Below, one piece after another: positions 47,360-59,999 of a stretch of DNA of 64,000 nt. How positions within the stretch are numbered: position 1 is the stretch's first letter; the number at the start of each line of letters is the position of its first letter. This DNA comes from Allodiplogaster sudhausi (taxonomy: Eukaryota; Nematoda; Chromadorea; Rhabditida; Diplogasteridae). Below the pieces are notes generated by a model. The model was not told where the DNA came from. It was given only the letters and a program-made list of their open reading frames with translations, and searched no databases. Position numbers and translations under genes: made by a program. Where the stretch lies: positions 560,501 to 624,500 of the forward strand of contig CALZFC010000078.1 of assembly GCA_945643635.1 (NCBI GenBank). The letters run 5' to 3'.

Positions 47360-49171
47360 CCTGAATATCAGGGCGGGAAATTCAAACAGGCATATAAACA
47401 AATTACGGGCATTCGCGTGCCGTAGCAGTTAAAACATTTGGAATTCACATGTATATAATTTAAAGTTGTTCAAATCCTATCGAAAGTTGCAAGCCGGATT
47501 ATCAAAGGAAATGCTGAATTACCGTCAATATCACATACCAGAAATTAACAAACGCAAAAATGGCCACATAGCAAACAGGACAAGAGGTCTCCGCTTTTAA
47601 AATATAAATACGGCACGCCAACACAAGTGTGAGCAAGCAAGCACCTGAGTATGAAATTCAGAATCAAAGATATTTTTCTAAATATTACAAAAACCGAAAA
47701 CCATAACGTTTAAGCATGTAAGAACTGCGTTTTATGCGCACTCGGGCTTTAAAATGGTTTCATAGCTGGAAAAGCAGAGAAACGATGTAGATCAACAGCA
47801 AAAAACCGTGTGCTCAACATTCAACAAACCTACTATTTCGGCAAAGGAAGAACACTAGCGACGAGGTGCTTACGGGCAAAGAGGCGGGCTTCATTTGCTA
47901 AGGAGTTAGCCAAAAACAAGATAAAACAATCTCAACTTTAATCCGAAAACAAGATAACAATAAAAAAACCTGCTCGATAGCAGAATCATTGCGAACAAGA
48001 AAGAATCTTTATAGTGTGATGCCATTCGCTGTTTCCGAAAGATACGAATGCTATTTTATTGGTAATTCACGGACGTACAATAGGATGGTTGAACTGTCAA
48101 CCTTTGCCTTTTTATTATTTTTTTTTTTCCAAAATTTTTTCTTTGTACTTTATTAGCACTATTCATAAAGCTATTAATTTCTTTGCTAATCGCTCCTTTT
48201 CCCGTGGCAATTTCACTTCCATCTTTATTGTCAGCATTTCCTTTAAAGTTCCTAACGCGAGCTGGTCGCCTTCCGTCGCTTCCTTAAGAAAGAAGACGAG
48301 ATGAGCTTCGTCGACGGTATCTTTTTCCTCTCGCTAAGCCCCGCCCACCCGTCCATATATACATATATTAAAACCCAGCCACTATAAATCGATTGATTTT
48401 AGTTATAGATATTTTAAATAAAATTAAAACTATAAAAATATGAACTAAAATTCTGCTCGAGACTTCCACCTCCTCTTGCTTATCGTTGGCGCCGTCTTGG
48501 CTGTCGTCCTTGGCGCAATGGCTGTGGTTGTCTACAATCGGCAGGCAGGCTAATCTACACTTTTCAAGAATAAAAAGAAATGTGGCGCGAAGTTTAAATC
48601 TAATAAAGAGCGTTTTACACATACCTCAGGCTTAATTAATAGTCATACTCTAATTTAAAGCAAAAAAAACTAGATAAATATTCTTGGAAACAAAGGTTTG
48701 TGATTTCAGATAAAGCCAGTCCTCAAGGAGCTCGCCCAAGTTCACGTATCCACGACAAGAACTGGAGGACTTTCTCAGTAGGGTACGGATTTTGAAGATG
48801 AAGCTCTTATTCTTAAGATAATTACTAAAATGTAAATGGGTTGTATTTAATTCGATTGAATCTCTACTTTTGAAGGTTATGACTATCGATTCTACTTGCG
48901 AGATCGCCTTCTTTCATGCCAAGTGTCCATAAAGAGACATGTTGACGAGTCGATTAAATTTCCACGATAAAGACTCCAGTTTACATGGTTCTTTGGTTCT
49001 GCTCGCTTTATTTACATTATATGCAAAACTGCATATATACACATGGAAGATACATTTAAAGTCACAAGAATAGACGAACATGTATTGATACCTGTGATTT
49101 TCAGCAAAGTGTTCCTTATGAAACTTGAAAATTCACGATCTGAACGAATTCTGCTCTAGAATATTACGCTG
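47360..49171. other. Intergenic, with a possible plus-strand membrane exon
   Basis: Mostly AT-rich with nothing recognised. At about 48455-48552 (+) one frame reads DFHLLLLIVGAVLAVVLG then AMAVVVYNRQAG and a stop, a clean hydrophobic helix. At about 48715-48770 another open stretch (IKPVLKELAQVHVSTT) lies between an acceptor-like tttcag and a gtaggg donor. These could be pieces of a small gene but do not connect convincingly. Confidence applies to the presence of a real exon. Confidence 0.25.
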
Positions 49172-49490
49172 TGTCACGGCCGAAGATAGAGAAGAACGTC
49201 AAACCGGCTGGGGAGGGCGGACCCGCGCCTCTCGGGGCGATGCCGCCGCCGCCAGCACGACGTTCAGTGTTGGCTAGGCCCACCATGGCGACTGCCCCGG
49301 CCCTGTCCTTCCCCTCTCCCCGTTCGTATATATGTATGACGTATATATATTAATATATAAGATAAACCAGATACAACCAAGTCCCCTTGTCTCCCGCATG
49401 CTACCGCTCCTCCGCGACATGCTGGCCCCGAGGGGGCTGGTCCGCCCTCCCCAGCCGGTTTGACGTTCTTCTCTATCCCCGGCCGTGACA
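49172..49490. mobile_element. 319-bp inverted-repeat (MITE) element
   Basis: Terminal inverted repeats of about 55 bp: left tgtcacggccgaagatagag, right inverted tgtcacggccggggatagag, both continuing through agaacgtcaaaccggctggg. A GCTG word flanks both ends (49168-49171 and 49491-49494), a possible 4-bp target duplication. GC-rich arms, AT-rich middle with a tata run. There is no coding capacity; the open frames are arm artefacts. The superfamily is not assigned. Confidence 0.82.
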
Positions 49491-49494
49491 GCTG

Positions 49495-50355
49495 CATGCA
49501 ATTTAGTGGACGACAAAAGAGTAATTTTCAAAGACATGAATTTACGGAAACGTATATTTACGAGTTTCCACTAGTGTAATAGAGTGGCCCTCTCGTGGTT
49601 GCGGCGGATCGCCGTTGTCGTCATTGTGTCTTCCACGGGCAACGTCGACCAGATCCGATGATTTCCTGCATGGTTTGCATATTATGGAACCAGAAAGAAT
49701 GGGCCGGCGGCCTATGATCACCTCACATCTCAGCTGAATTCCAGCGTTTATCCCTCATAATTTAACAATCTTCTGGTTGTTTTATGTTCATCTGGATACA
49801 ACTTCGTGTCCGTCTAAACAATTCTGGTTTTCGCAGGTAATTTGTTTCGTGCAACTTCTCATGGCATGAAGCTTGACTATCAAATTGATCATGCTGATTT
49901 CAATTTACGAATAGAAAATGTCATATTCAATGGATATTTTACATCGATTCATGATTTTGCATCAAGATCAAGGAAACAAGCAACATTAAACGATTTATCT
50001 ACACAATTAAAACGAGAAGGGGGCAAGGAAAGGCCGCCCTTTCGAGGGAGAGTCTGCGCCTATGGACGTTATCCATGATAAAGCCGTTTGGATTGCCTCC
50101 GTCTACGCCGATCGCAGGCTACGCAGAGACTCCAGGTGGTACTCGGAGGCGACCTCAAAGGAGTGCAAAACTCACATTTGAATTCGCGCTTTTTTCCCTG
50201 ACAAAATGGGGAGAACGCATGTGATTTGGAGTGACGCAACTACAAGGAAAGTTTAAATCCATTAAGGCTTAATGAGAGCTAATTTAGCACCTTTGATTTA
50301 TTATCTATTCATTTATCTTTGGTTTGAAATTTGTAATGATAATCATGATTTCTTT
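49495..50355. other. Intergenic, no gene recognised
   Basis: A plus-strand open frame at 49842-50078 has mixed composition but no splice context or motif. About 50166-50240 resembles 30688-30755 (aaaactcac.tttgaattcgcgc, then atgtgattt.ga), a small shared repeat. Confidence 0.4.
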
Positions 50356-50357
50356 AT

Positions 50358-52578
50358 AATAAATATTTACCAACCGCCACAGGGCTATTGGTGGGAACGG
50401 CGAAGGCGTGTCCACGGCGGATCAGCGGGGACAGCGAAGTGGGCAGAGTGGCCAAAGTGGGAGTGGCGACCAAAGTGGGCGGAGCGTTGAGAGGCATCGG
50501 AATCTTCCAAGCGGAAGATGCATTCGAAGTCGTGGAGGGTTCGATGACCTTCGGAGCCACAACACTCGGCGCTGGAGAGATCTCTTAAATTTGAAAAAAA
50601 AAAGATTTTTAATTTATTTACATGTTTATCCCAATATTCTTAAATACGATAGCAAAAAAATAATCTATATTTTTAGGCTGATGGAGGGGGGGGGGGGGTA
50701 GAGTAATAATCTCAGATACGGCTTTTAGAAAGGACAAGCTCGAAGGTACGTGCTCGGAACCTCACTCCGGTACTCTAATTCGCAATGCACAAAGGAATGG
50801 AACAGTAGTGAGTGCGCACAAATCGCCGTGTCTGCAACAGTGTCCTTATCAGCGACCGAAATGCCTGAAGTAATGCGAAAGACATAAATTCATAATAATT
50901 GGAAAATTATTATGAATTTAAATATTAATTTTTACTTGCAAATCAATTTATTCGTTTGCATTCTTTAGAAATGAATTTTTTTTTAAATTAAATTGCGAAC
51001 CGTGCTTCTCGCTAAAGGAGCGGTCGGTGGCAAGCTGCGGGTTCATCTTCGGAAAGTGGAGAGGTCGTTCGGCAGGCTGATGTACAGCGAACAGCCCTGT
51101 AGATTTTTTAGTTTTCAAATTTCCCGCCAACTTAAGAATCATGAACCTTCTCGTCGTCGCGAGTGAATGGCTCCGTGCGATTGGCGAAGCCCGGACGAGT
51201 GGGCTGAGCCTCGGTCAACTTCTAGTTGCCTGCGGCGAGTTCCTTCCCGATGATCACGGTGCGGCACGCGACAAATTAAACTCTACAAATTAAACTTAAA
51301 TATTAAAAGTATCTACAAATTAAACTTAAATATTAAAAGTAGAAAACATATTTCTAAGGTTTTTTTTTAGTTTTTCGAAGAATTTTTAGTAGAATCCTTT
51401 TGAGAAGCAAAAAGGCGCCAATTTGAAAACCGATTTTATTCTTCATTCTTCCTAACCCATTCAGTGGCAGCTTAAGACGCTGCTTCAGACTGCTTCGGAG
51501 TTGGAGGCGAATCACCAGAAGCAGCACAAAGAGCGGGCCGAGCCGCCAGGCGATTGTAGTAGTCTGTAACTTAAGTTAATAACTTTAAAGTTGCATTAAA
51601 TATAGATTGTTTAAATATGTATATTACCAATGCGCTCGTAGGCGCGATTCTTGCCCTCGAGGTTGTCATCCGCGTACTCGGAAGAGCCAAGGAATGCTGA
51701 AAAAAATTATTCGATTTAATTTTTAAAGTTAATCATTCATTACTTAAAATTAAAATTGTTTTTTGAAGTTTTTTTCGCTATGGAAAACACTTTATTGAGC
51801 ATTTCAGTGTTTCGCATCTCTCGGATTTGGTGAAAAATGAACAGGATAGAAAACGGTTCATGATTCTCACAGGCAGGTTCGGGTCCCCAGACGCCGCCTC
51901 GGAGTCTCCCTGATAATCTTATGAAATTTTCATCATTTATATGTATTGAGATTAGTTTTTATTTTGATGGATTGCTAAATTAGAAGATTTAAATGCGCCA
52001 ACTTGAACAGTTTTCATCGCTTCCACCTTCGCAGGAGTCGTGTTCTCGGGCGTCGAAATCACCACGTCCTCTGCCAGCTTCTCGCCTTTAGCCACGGGCG
52101 CCAGCGAAAGCTTGACAGTGGGCGTCATCTGAGTGACACCGCGGAGCACGGTAAATTCGTACTCGCGGCTATCACCACCCGCGCAATACACGGAAACGAC
52201 CGGAGTCTCGACTGGAAAACGGGAAAACTTTAATGTTTGCTTCTTTGTCCCATTAATTCATGGAGAAATATTAAAATTTTCGATTGCATAAATTAATATT
52301 AAAATGATGCTTCATTATTGCGAAATTCAAAAAAAAATATTTTGTTTATGTAAACCAATAATAAGTCCTTATAATTAGCATAATAATTCTATGACTTTAT
52401 TTTCACTGACATTTAACCTCTGCGATGGCTGTCATGGGGGCATGATCTTCCGGGCATGTCAGAGGCGCAGCGCCTTCAAGCGGCGCCTGCTGCATCGAAT
52501 TCTTGGTCACGACTGCCGCCGGAGAGACCAAAGCCGCAGGCGGGAGAGGGCTGCCGCCATCTGAGTGGGAAGCACTAA
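50358..52578 (-). CDS. Unrecognised multi-exon gene, Ala/Pro/Ser/Thr-rich
   Basis: Minus-strand coding pieces with plausible splice edges: about 52575-52420 (DGGSPLPPAALVSPAAVVT), 52212-52004 (REYEFTVLRGVTQMTPTVK, VVISTPENTTPAK), about 51910-51868 (GDSEAASGDPNLPV), 51699-51631 (AFLGSSEYADDNLEGKNRAY), about 51563-51465 (YYNRLAARPALCAASG), about 51265-51145 (TEAQPTRPGFANRTEPF), about 51100-50995 (AVHQPAERPLHFPKMNPQL) and about 50588-50380 (low-complexity P/A/T). GC-rich exons stand out from AT-rich introns. The piece at 51265-51145 has an in-frame TAG if read as one exon, so either a splice site is missed or the gene is broken. No family is recognised. It might be the 3' part of the gene starting at 55093, as strand and spacing allow it. 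Confidence 0.45.
51284..51342. repeat. Direct tandem duplication, about 30-bp unit
   Basis: tctacaaattaaacttaaat followed by attaaaagta occurs twice back to back, in a presumed intron. Confidence 0.9.
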
Positions 52579-52867
52579 AAGAAGGAAAGTTTTTTTCTTC
52601 AAAATTTCGTTCAAAAAAATTTTGTTCTACAATCTTGTGAAGCAAAGCTGGGGAAGAACAAGTTGGATGGGAATGTTGAGAACTGTATTAGTGGGAAAGA
52701 GAGAGGGCAGACGTTAAGAATAAGCTTTGATAAGAAGTCGCTCACATATATCCGGCAATGTAATAGCTGGGAGCAAATGGAAGTAAGGCCATCTTGCAAG
52801 CGAGAAGGCAGAGGAAAACTGCCACAACGAGTACTGAAAGGGCATATGCACTCGGAAACAATGGCCC

Positions 52868-53155
52868 AAAATTTTGGGCCGGCCCGGCCCGTCGAGCCCA
52901 AGGTCTGGGCCGGCCCGGCCCGAACCATTTCCGGGCCCTAGAATTTTGGGGGGGGGGGGGAAACGAACAAATAATGAAAGTTTTGCACTTAAAAGTGGCA
53001 TCAGTCGTCTTGACTGAACGACATCGTGTGCTTATCGGGCCCAAACGGGCCTGCGGGCCTTTTTTTTTTTTGGGCCCGGCCCGGCCCGGCCCGGGCCCTG
53101 GGAAATTGGGCCGGCCCGGCCCGCGGGCCGGGCCGGGCCGGGCCGGGCCGTTACC
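52868..53155. repeat. GGCCCGGGCC-rich repeat, related to the hAT-type element
   Basis: Blocks of gggccggcccggccc at 52878-52930 and 53071-53150, with a less GC-rich centre and a run of G at 52948-52961. The composition is like the ends of the 30821-31554 element, but the caggggtgggc termini and an 8-bp duplication were not found here, so it may be a diverged or truncated relative. Confidence 0.65.
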
Positions 53156-53829
53156 GGCTCTGCTCGCAAAGGGCAATTTTTTGTTTGTAAACAACAACTC
53201 GCGTACGTGTGGCTCACCTATTTTCATTATCCATATTTTTAATAATAATCGTGTTCTCGAATTTGAATTACTTGAGAATTATTACTTCGAAACTCCATGA
53301 TGCCATGAAGGGTTCTTCGATTTCGCTAAACAATTTTCATAAGTGTAATCGATCTAATTTGTTATTCAAGAGTAGCTTGTGTGTGCAATGAAAATGCTTC
53401 GCATGACTTCCATTACTTCCAGGCAGAATATCTTCATTCTGGTGCCTTATTTCTTTTCATGGCGCGAATCATTCTCATTTTCATGATGGATATCACAGGA
53501 GCTTTCCTTATCAATATATCCATAAAAAAGTGGTTGTCACATCTGTTAGGAGGCAGGAGGGAGACGACGGAATGGGAGGAATTGGGATGAAGACAAAGAA
53601 GAGAATGGGTCACAAAGGGCCCGTTTGCTGGTCCTGACAGGATTAGCCTGAGGCGGCGGAGACAAAGACGACTGCGGACAGAAGAGAGAAGAAACTGCGC
53701 GATCCAGCAGAAGAGGGCTCGGGCGTCGACAGTTCAGACTTCACCATAATAAGTCATTATTTCAATTTTGAATTTGACTCCAAGACAAAATGCTCAAATT
53801 ATGTATATTAGACATTTTAATCCACCAAC

Positions 53830-55093
53830 GGTAAACTTCATGCAGCATTGCTGAAGAAGCTGGCCGTGCGCCATTCTCGCTTCGTACTTGTGCGTCATGA
53901 AGTTGTAAACGAGCTGAAAGTGACGACTGTATTACATTTTAATATTAATTTCTGCAAAAAGTAATTAAAAATTTGAGACCAAAGTTCACAATCAAAAGTC
54001 CAATTGTGAATTTTGTACAGACTCTGATCTGTTCGGTGGTGTTCGGAAAGTCGTCGTCCCAAAACTCGGCCTTGACGCCTTCTTCGGTGATTCCGTTCTT
54101 TGCTTCCCACTTGAATAGCTGACGCGCATGCTTACGCTCAGCATCCGTGAGAGCCTGGAATCAGCAGAAGACGGAGAGAAAAGAGAGAGCGACGAATGTG
54201 AGGGGCAAGTTGTACTAGTTGAGAGGGCAAACAGTTTTCTAAGTTTCAAACATTTTTTTTTCTTCAGTCCACAGGCCCTTGAAAGATATGTCTATCTTAT
54301 TTTCCTTGCAAGACGCAAATTTGGATTCAATAGTTCAGTTCGCTGTAAATTTCCATTTATACTTGAATTTGAGGCAGCTAACTGCACATTTGCCTTCTTC
54401 GCGGCAAAATAATCCCGGTTTCAAAATAACCCTGATAACATTTTGCCCCTTGCAACTTGGATAGCACCAATTCAGGATGCCGAAACACACCTTAACTTCA
54501 GCTGTTGTATTTCTGGCCGCCGAAAGCCAGCAGATTGGAAGCCGCCCACTATCATTGTCGCAGTCTTCGTCTCCGCCGTGAGCATCCCACTGCTGTCGCC
54601 TTGTCGAGGACTCCGGAAAGACGGCCGGGACGAAACCCTCCGGACAACCCTACAAGAGAAAATACATTTCATCATAGAATAACTAACGGGTGGGTTCAAG
54701 TAGAATTGATATGGCATGAGAAAGTCGAAAACCGACCTCTCCATAATTCACTTTCTCCGACGAAATGGCATACTCGGCCGTGAATTTGTTGCCTCCGTTC
54801 GTGAATGAAAACTTGCCGAAGTAGCACGGACCGTTTTCCTGAAAAGATGCTCAAACAATTCCCACTTTTTATAACATGAAAGTGTTCTTTTTTCATCCAA
54901 AGCACTAATTGACTTAAATTATTACTTCTTATATTTGTGAAAAAAACTATTCTTCATTTATATTGATAAACGAAATATCGCAAACCGAGCGAATCTTTCG
55001 AAGAATAACACCTCCACCATCTCCCTCGGCCAATCCTGGAGGAGTAGCGAGAAGGAAGAAGAAGAGGCAGAGAGCAAGAGAAAGCAGCCGCAT
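53830..55093 (-). CDS. Predicted secreted protein, unknown family
   Basis: The start Met at 55093 opens a strong signal peptide (MRLLSLALCLFFFLLATPPG, then LAEGDGGG). Exons on the minus strand: 55093-54986, 54838-54737 (ENGPCYFGKFSFTNGGNKF, TAEYAISSEKVNYGE), about 54651-54500 (best frame CPEGFVPAVFPESSTRR, then an acidic DEDCDND stretch), about 54155-54010 (ALTDAERKHARQLFKWEAKN, AEFWDDDFPNTTEQI) and about 53917-53830 (LVYNFMTHKYEARMAHGQLL, QQCCMKF). Several cysteines in the mature part fit an extracellular protein. No known domain was recognised. The gene may go on downstream; the GC-rich repeat at 52.9-53.2 kb would then lie in an intron. Confidence 0.55.
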
Positions 55094-55434
55094 GCCAACG
55101 GAAAAGACGAGAGGAATGAGCCTATTTATTACGAAGTCGAGGACATCACTTTCCTATGCAATTTTTCCTATATATTTTGCATAAAGAAAGTAAACGTAAA
55201 GTATATTCATATCAAGTTTTAAATCAGCGTCATTGATACCAAAAATCCAAGAAAACCCTTTTAACCTAGCATTCAGTTTCGCTATTCACCACAAGAAGAT
55301 CTCATTTAGCATTTCGGCACCACTTTCCTGGACAAATACGAGTGCAATAAAAGTTTTGATATTTTAAAACATAAACATGGCTGTTTATCTTTGTACAAAT
55401 CGAGAGATACCTAAGTTTTACTCGTTGTGTCTGC

Positions 55435-55500
55435 GGCAGAGGTGTCAACGGGCCTAACATTTTTGGGCCGGCCCGCCCGATTTTCAAAATATTGCGGCAT
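55435..55500. repeat. Short fragment of the GC-rich repeat
   Basis: gcagaggtgtcaacgggcct followed by tttttgggccggcccgcccg resembles one end of the hAT-type element; no second end is nearby. Confidence 0.5.
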
Positions 55501-55894
55501 CCCATTTTCAAAAGTGTTTGCAATTCTACATGTGTGCAAACATATGTATGTAGTAGTTGATCGCGCCGCCATGGAGAACTGAGCAATCGCAACATGCGAG
55601 ATTTTTTCAACGAAAGTCTAGTCTGGTCATAGGATAATTTTAAACCACAGGTGCCCATTTACTCGAGATCTTGCTAGATGTGGAAAGATGGACTCTCTTC
55701 TCATTTTCATGCTGCACCATAATTAAAGGCACCTGCTATCGAAAAAGGACTTTCTGCATCTGGGGCCAAAAAAAATAATGAAAAAATAATGGTACTCTTC
55801 CATCATGTGCATTAAAAAAGTGCACATTGCATAATAATTAACTCAACCAGTTCTACTAAATGTGTCACCTACTTCACACAGTAAAAATTTTTTT

Positions 55895-56035
55895 TGAGTG
55901 AACAATTATTTTGGCGCGAAACTGAAACAATATTGTTTGATATATCAAACAACTTAAAAAATTGTTTCATATATCAAACAATATTGTTTCTGTTTCGCGC
56001 CGAAACAATGCTGTTTCAAACAATATTTTTTTTTG
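55895..56035. repeat. Cluster of small perfect palindromes
   Basis: Repeated aaacaatattgttt and gtttgatatatcaaac palindromes, set inside a larger inverted arrangement of gcgcgaaactgaaacaatatt (55915) and aatattgtttctgtttcgcgc (55980). Probably the core of a small foldback element. Confidence 0.75.
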
Positions 56036-57244
56036 TCGCCCTCGTGCAGAGTGGAAAGTGAGCGAGACGAGTGGAGAAGCACGTCAAGTAGATCTAATTG
56101 TACACTCGAGAAATGCCGGCCTTAGGACAGTCAAATGCATGCTGGCTTCGTTAAGGATTTGCTCTAACCAGAGCTCATGTACCCCACTCGGCTTTCTGTC
56201 GTAACAGTTTTCAGCTTTGATGACCCGCGCCAAAACTACAAAATACTTTTCATTGAACGTGGTTACCTGCTTCCCTTGCTTTGGCACACGTACAAATACG
56301 ATTTTTTAGTCTTTTACTTAGACTTTTATGAGCCAAAAATTGCATAAAAATGTGCACTACCTTCATATTGTGAATTCAAACAACCCTATTAATAGAACAA
56401 TTATAATTGTAGAAAATGTCATGCGTTCCCACTCTTTGAGCATTTACCTTTGTTTTTATAAACCATAATTTTACTCGCCTCGGAGCTCCTTAAAGGGTGC
56501 TTTATTGCCGAGCACACCATCAATGATGTATTGAGCAGGTGGCTTCTTGCTCATGTTCTCTGGTACATGCCTCCTTTTTTCTACACTCACACGACCGTAA
56601 TGGTCGTGAGATCTAATTAGATGTTTCCGCAACTTCTATTTATGTTTCATCGCGCATTGCTAGGCAATATTCGTTTTTGAGGTTAAGTGATTACAACTTT
56701 ACAGTAGATATAAACAAGCATTTTTTGATTACCTCAAAATATTTATTTTAATTGCTACTTTTTTCCGAATTTAGTATAATTACTTCGTTTGGTAATCGCA
56801 ATAGCTAGCATTGCAATCGAGGAAAAAGTGTATTTAAACAAGGTCTAACAGGTGGTTATTTACGCCCGTCTCAGAATTTAGCGCTTTCAATTTTTTTATA
56901 CTTCAAAGCTTCCCTTTCAATTCTCTCGGCTGCAAGGAAACAATCGTTATACTCCATTGACTATCTTGCCGGTTAATTATATGTAAAAAGAAACGTACAT
57001 ATATTTTATAAGTGGTTCAGCAATGTTGTTTTTTTACAATGATGTCTCTGCATTTAATGCTCGAACATGAAGCAAGAAGACGTGTTTCGCGTGCCCATTT
57101 TCGAAGGCTAAAAGTTTTTGTTGCTTATATTTTATGCTAGAAAGCGTCTTTTCAGTGTTCCGAACTGAGGTACTACCGTATTGTGAGAGAGAGAATACCT
57201 ATGTACATACATAGTATGTCTATAAGTGCATATGCTTAGGCGTC

Positions 57245-59999
57245 ATGGACTGGCTGAGAAGGTTGGTGGTGCCGCAGTTCGCGGCCGACTTTGTCAACTC
57301 GGCCACGCGTCTCGCGCCGCCCGACCTTCTGCTGAACAAATCGTTCGCGCGCGCTCGTCTCGTCTTCGGATGCGTCGTCCTTCCACTCGACGCCTTCGCC
57401 GTCTTTGTCGTTCTCAGGCACAGCGGAAAGGCTGCGTCCGCCTATCGAATCTGCTTGCTACAGCTACTGGTTGGAAATTAACAAAATTATTATGCATATT
57501 AAAATACATTTTTATGACAATGTATTTTGTGCATTTTTTTTTATATTCTGAAGTATTATCTTGCCGCCACCCCATTGATGTACTTGTCTTGCTATTACAA
57601 CGACGCCCGATTCCTTGAGGCTGCCTCGATCCTGAGCGACTTTGACTGTGCCTTCCTCTTCGACGTTGTGATGCTAACGCCAATGACATGCGGATGCTAC
57701 GGCGACGCCGCCGTTCTTCCACACTTTATCGATCCATTCTTTATCGAAATTGTTTGTTGCTTCTGTTGTTATTTATTTTTTTGGTTTTTTCCTTCTTATT
57801 TTTGCTTGTTTTTCTTGCAGAAACATTATTTACAATAATTTTTATCTAACCGTGTTAAGATCAAACTCGCAGGTATTATTCGGCGTCTCAGTTGTGCTGA
57901 CGATTCTCGGCTTCGGCACATGCATCACTTATCGTCACCAGGTTGGGTTTTTCTGAATTATTTAAAAATAATTCAGCTATGTACATGCGGGCCATTCCGT
58001 CTTTTATGGTACTAAATGTTTTTTATCGCACCATATGGATACTGTTTAAAGGGCCACTCCGGCGAATGTGCATGCATATCAGAATGTCATTAACCGAACA
58101 ATATGGCTCAACTTTTTTGCTTTTTTAGCAGAACACTGTATTGATATGTAAAATGTGACAGATGTTAAATTCAGGGAACATTAAATGAATAGTGAAATAA
58201 AATTGAATTGCTTTCGATCTTATGCTCGTCGCCAACCAGTAGGGTGCTCCCTGTCCGACCTGCGTGCATTTCTCTGCCATATAGGTCGTCCTGATGCCGA
58301 GCTCATTTCTAAAGATGACGCGTCGTACCTTCGTCTTGATCTACGTATTGTGCTTGGCGGTGGCGGTCGGCCAGGCGTGGCTCATGCTATTCGGGACGAT
58401 GGAACGTACGGCGGCGTTGCGTGTCATCGAAGAGGTTTGTCTCAGTGCTCACAACATGCACATTACTCCGAAATTCTTTGAAAATTATTTTCAAGTTGGT
58501 GTAAGTAAAGCGTGTTGAAGTAAAAAAAAAACTTATATCATTTTGTTACATAAGTTTTCACAGGCACAAGCCGCTAGGAGTCGCACAATCCGTGTCCCGT
58601 AAATCATAACATCATGGTAAATAAATAAAGATTGCGCTTTGACAGGACAGCTGTGTATGTACATAGATACATTCATATGTATTATATATGCATATGTGCA
58701 TACGTAGGCATAATAACAGATTGTCTATGTTCTGAGCAGGATGATAAGAAAATGGACATTTTGACGGACAAAAGAAGGCACATGGTGATATTCAGCGAGC
58801 TGGCAACTGGACTCGTGGCCATCCCTGCCTCGCAGCCCTCTTTTGCGTCGACGGCTCCTCGGCCGTTTTCATCGCTGGTTGGTTCTTATTGATTATTTGA
58901 TTTGTTCGTCTATTTGCTAATTCTATACACGTGCCACTTTTGTAACCGTAAATAAAGTTAAAGTTAAAGGATGACAATGACCGAAAATTTTTGTGATATT
59001 TCAAATTGCCGCGGCCCTTCTCACTCTCTATTTTCACGCAGCGGGTTTGTGCAACCTGCGAAAAAGCACGCGAAAATAAGAGTGGGGAATCACAGGGCAG
59101 ACGCGGCAATTCGAATCCGCATTAAATATTTTTCGGTGATCGCCCTCCTTTAAGTTAAGTTATTTATTGATTCTTATATTCGCTCGCTGCCTCCTCCTCA
59201 CAGAGTACGTGATGGCCTTCCTTGGCGTCTGCTGGACGGCGGCGTTTCTGCTGACGGCGCACACCTTACACACACTTCGCAGCGCCGCCACGCATCTCAG
59301 CGCGCGCACTCGCGCCTATCACTGGACCATGATGAAGATTATGATCGCACAGGTATGAGGCAGATACAATGAGTAGATCAGAATTTTTTTTTTCATTTTT
59401 TAAAAGTCACTATATATTCGCACAACATGATAGTAAATATTTTATAGAAAGAAAATATTTTATATATGTATAAAAACTCTCCTAATTTCCGATCCTCCTT
59501 CCTTTTCTGCTAATGGGCGTCCCGATCGTAATGACAGGGTCGGCGTTCGTGAGTCGCGAGGACAGCAATGGTGAAAGCATCAATCAATAATATAATGTGT
59601 TGAACTTTAAACTGTAGCTTCGTTGTAGTTCTACAGTATATTCAGTGTATTTTTTTTATAATTATCACTAATCTATAAATTATGCAGTTGAATATTGTCT
59701 GATATTTCTGTGGGCAAAAAAATAAAATAAACTTAAACAAAGAGAGGATTCCAGTCCGTTTTCCTGTCGCCGTCCTCCTGTACGCCTTGCACTCGCCACT
59801 GCACGTGCTCTCAATGCTGCTGCTCACGCCGTCCTATCGCGACTACATCGTAGGCGCCATCCGCGCGCTCTTCCTTCGCCGCCGCCGTCCATCTCCGACC
59901 GGTCTCCGACAGCCGCCGCGACGATCCATGACGTGGCTCTCAGCCGTCTCCATTGCTCCGCGAGCACGCTTGCGTCATAAATCAATTGCATTATTCTAG
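57245..59999 (+). CDS. Serpentine chemoreceptor-like GPCR, copy 1
   Basis: A seven-helix receptor of nematode Srh/Str type; ligand unknown, likely in sensory neurons if the family holds. Start Met at 57245 (MDWLRRLVVPQFAADFV). Exons: 57245-about 57471 (TM1, CVVLPLDAFAVFVVLRHSGK), about 57553-57746 (TM2-3, FDCAFLFDVVMLTPMTCG), 57872-57941 (VLFGVSVVLTILGF, ending TYRHQ, TM3/4 with the R-H motif of the intracellular loop), about 58285-58434 (TM4), about 58799-58878 (loop: AGNWTRGHPC, CVDGSSAVFIAG, TM5 start), 59204-59353 (TAHTLHTLRS...LSARTRAYHWTMMKIMIAQ, TM5 end, loop 3 and TM6), about 59490-59540 (GVPIVMTG) and about 59757-59999 (VAVLLYALHSPLHVLSMLLL, TPSYRDYI, TM7 and tail, stop). The tail Pro-x-Tyr-Arg motif is typical of these receptors. 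All exons can be joined in principle; phases were not all proven. Confidence 0.7.

Larger units (their letters stand above)
55100..57200. other. Intergenic, no gene recognised
   Basis: Apart from the GC-rich fragment and the palindromic cluster at 55895-56035, this is AT-rich sequence without recognisable coding exons. It separates the minus-strand secreted gene from the plus-strand receptor pair and so holds the upstream regions of both. Confidence 0.45.
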
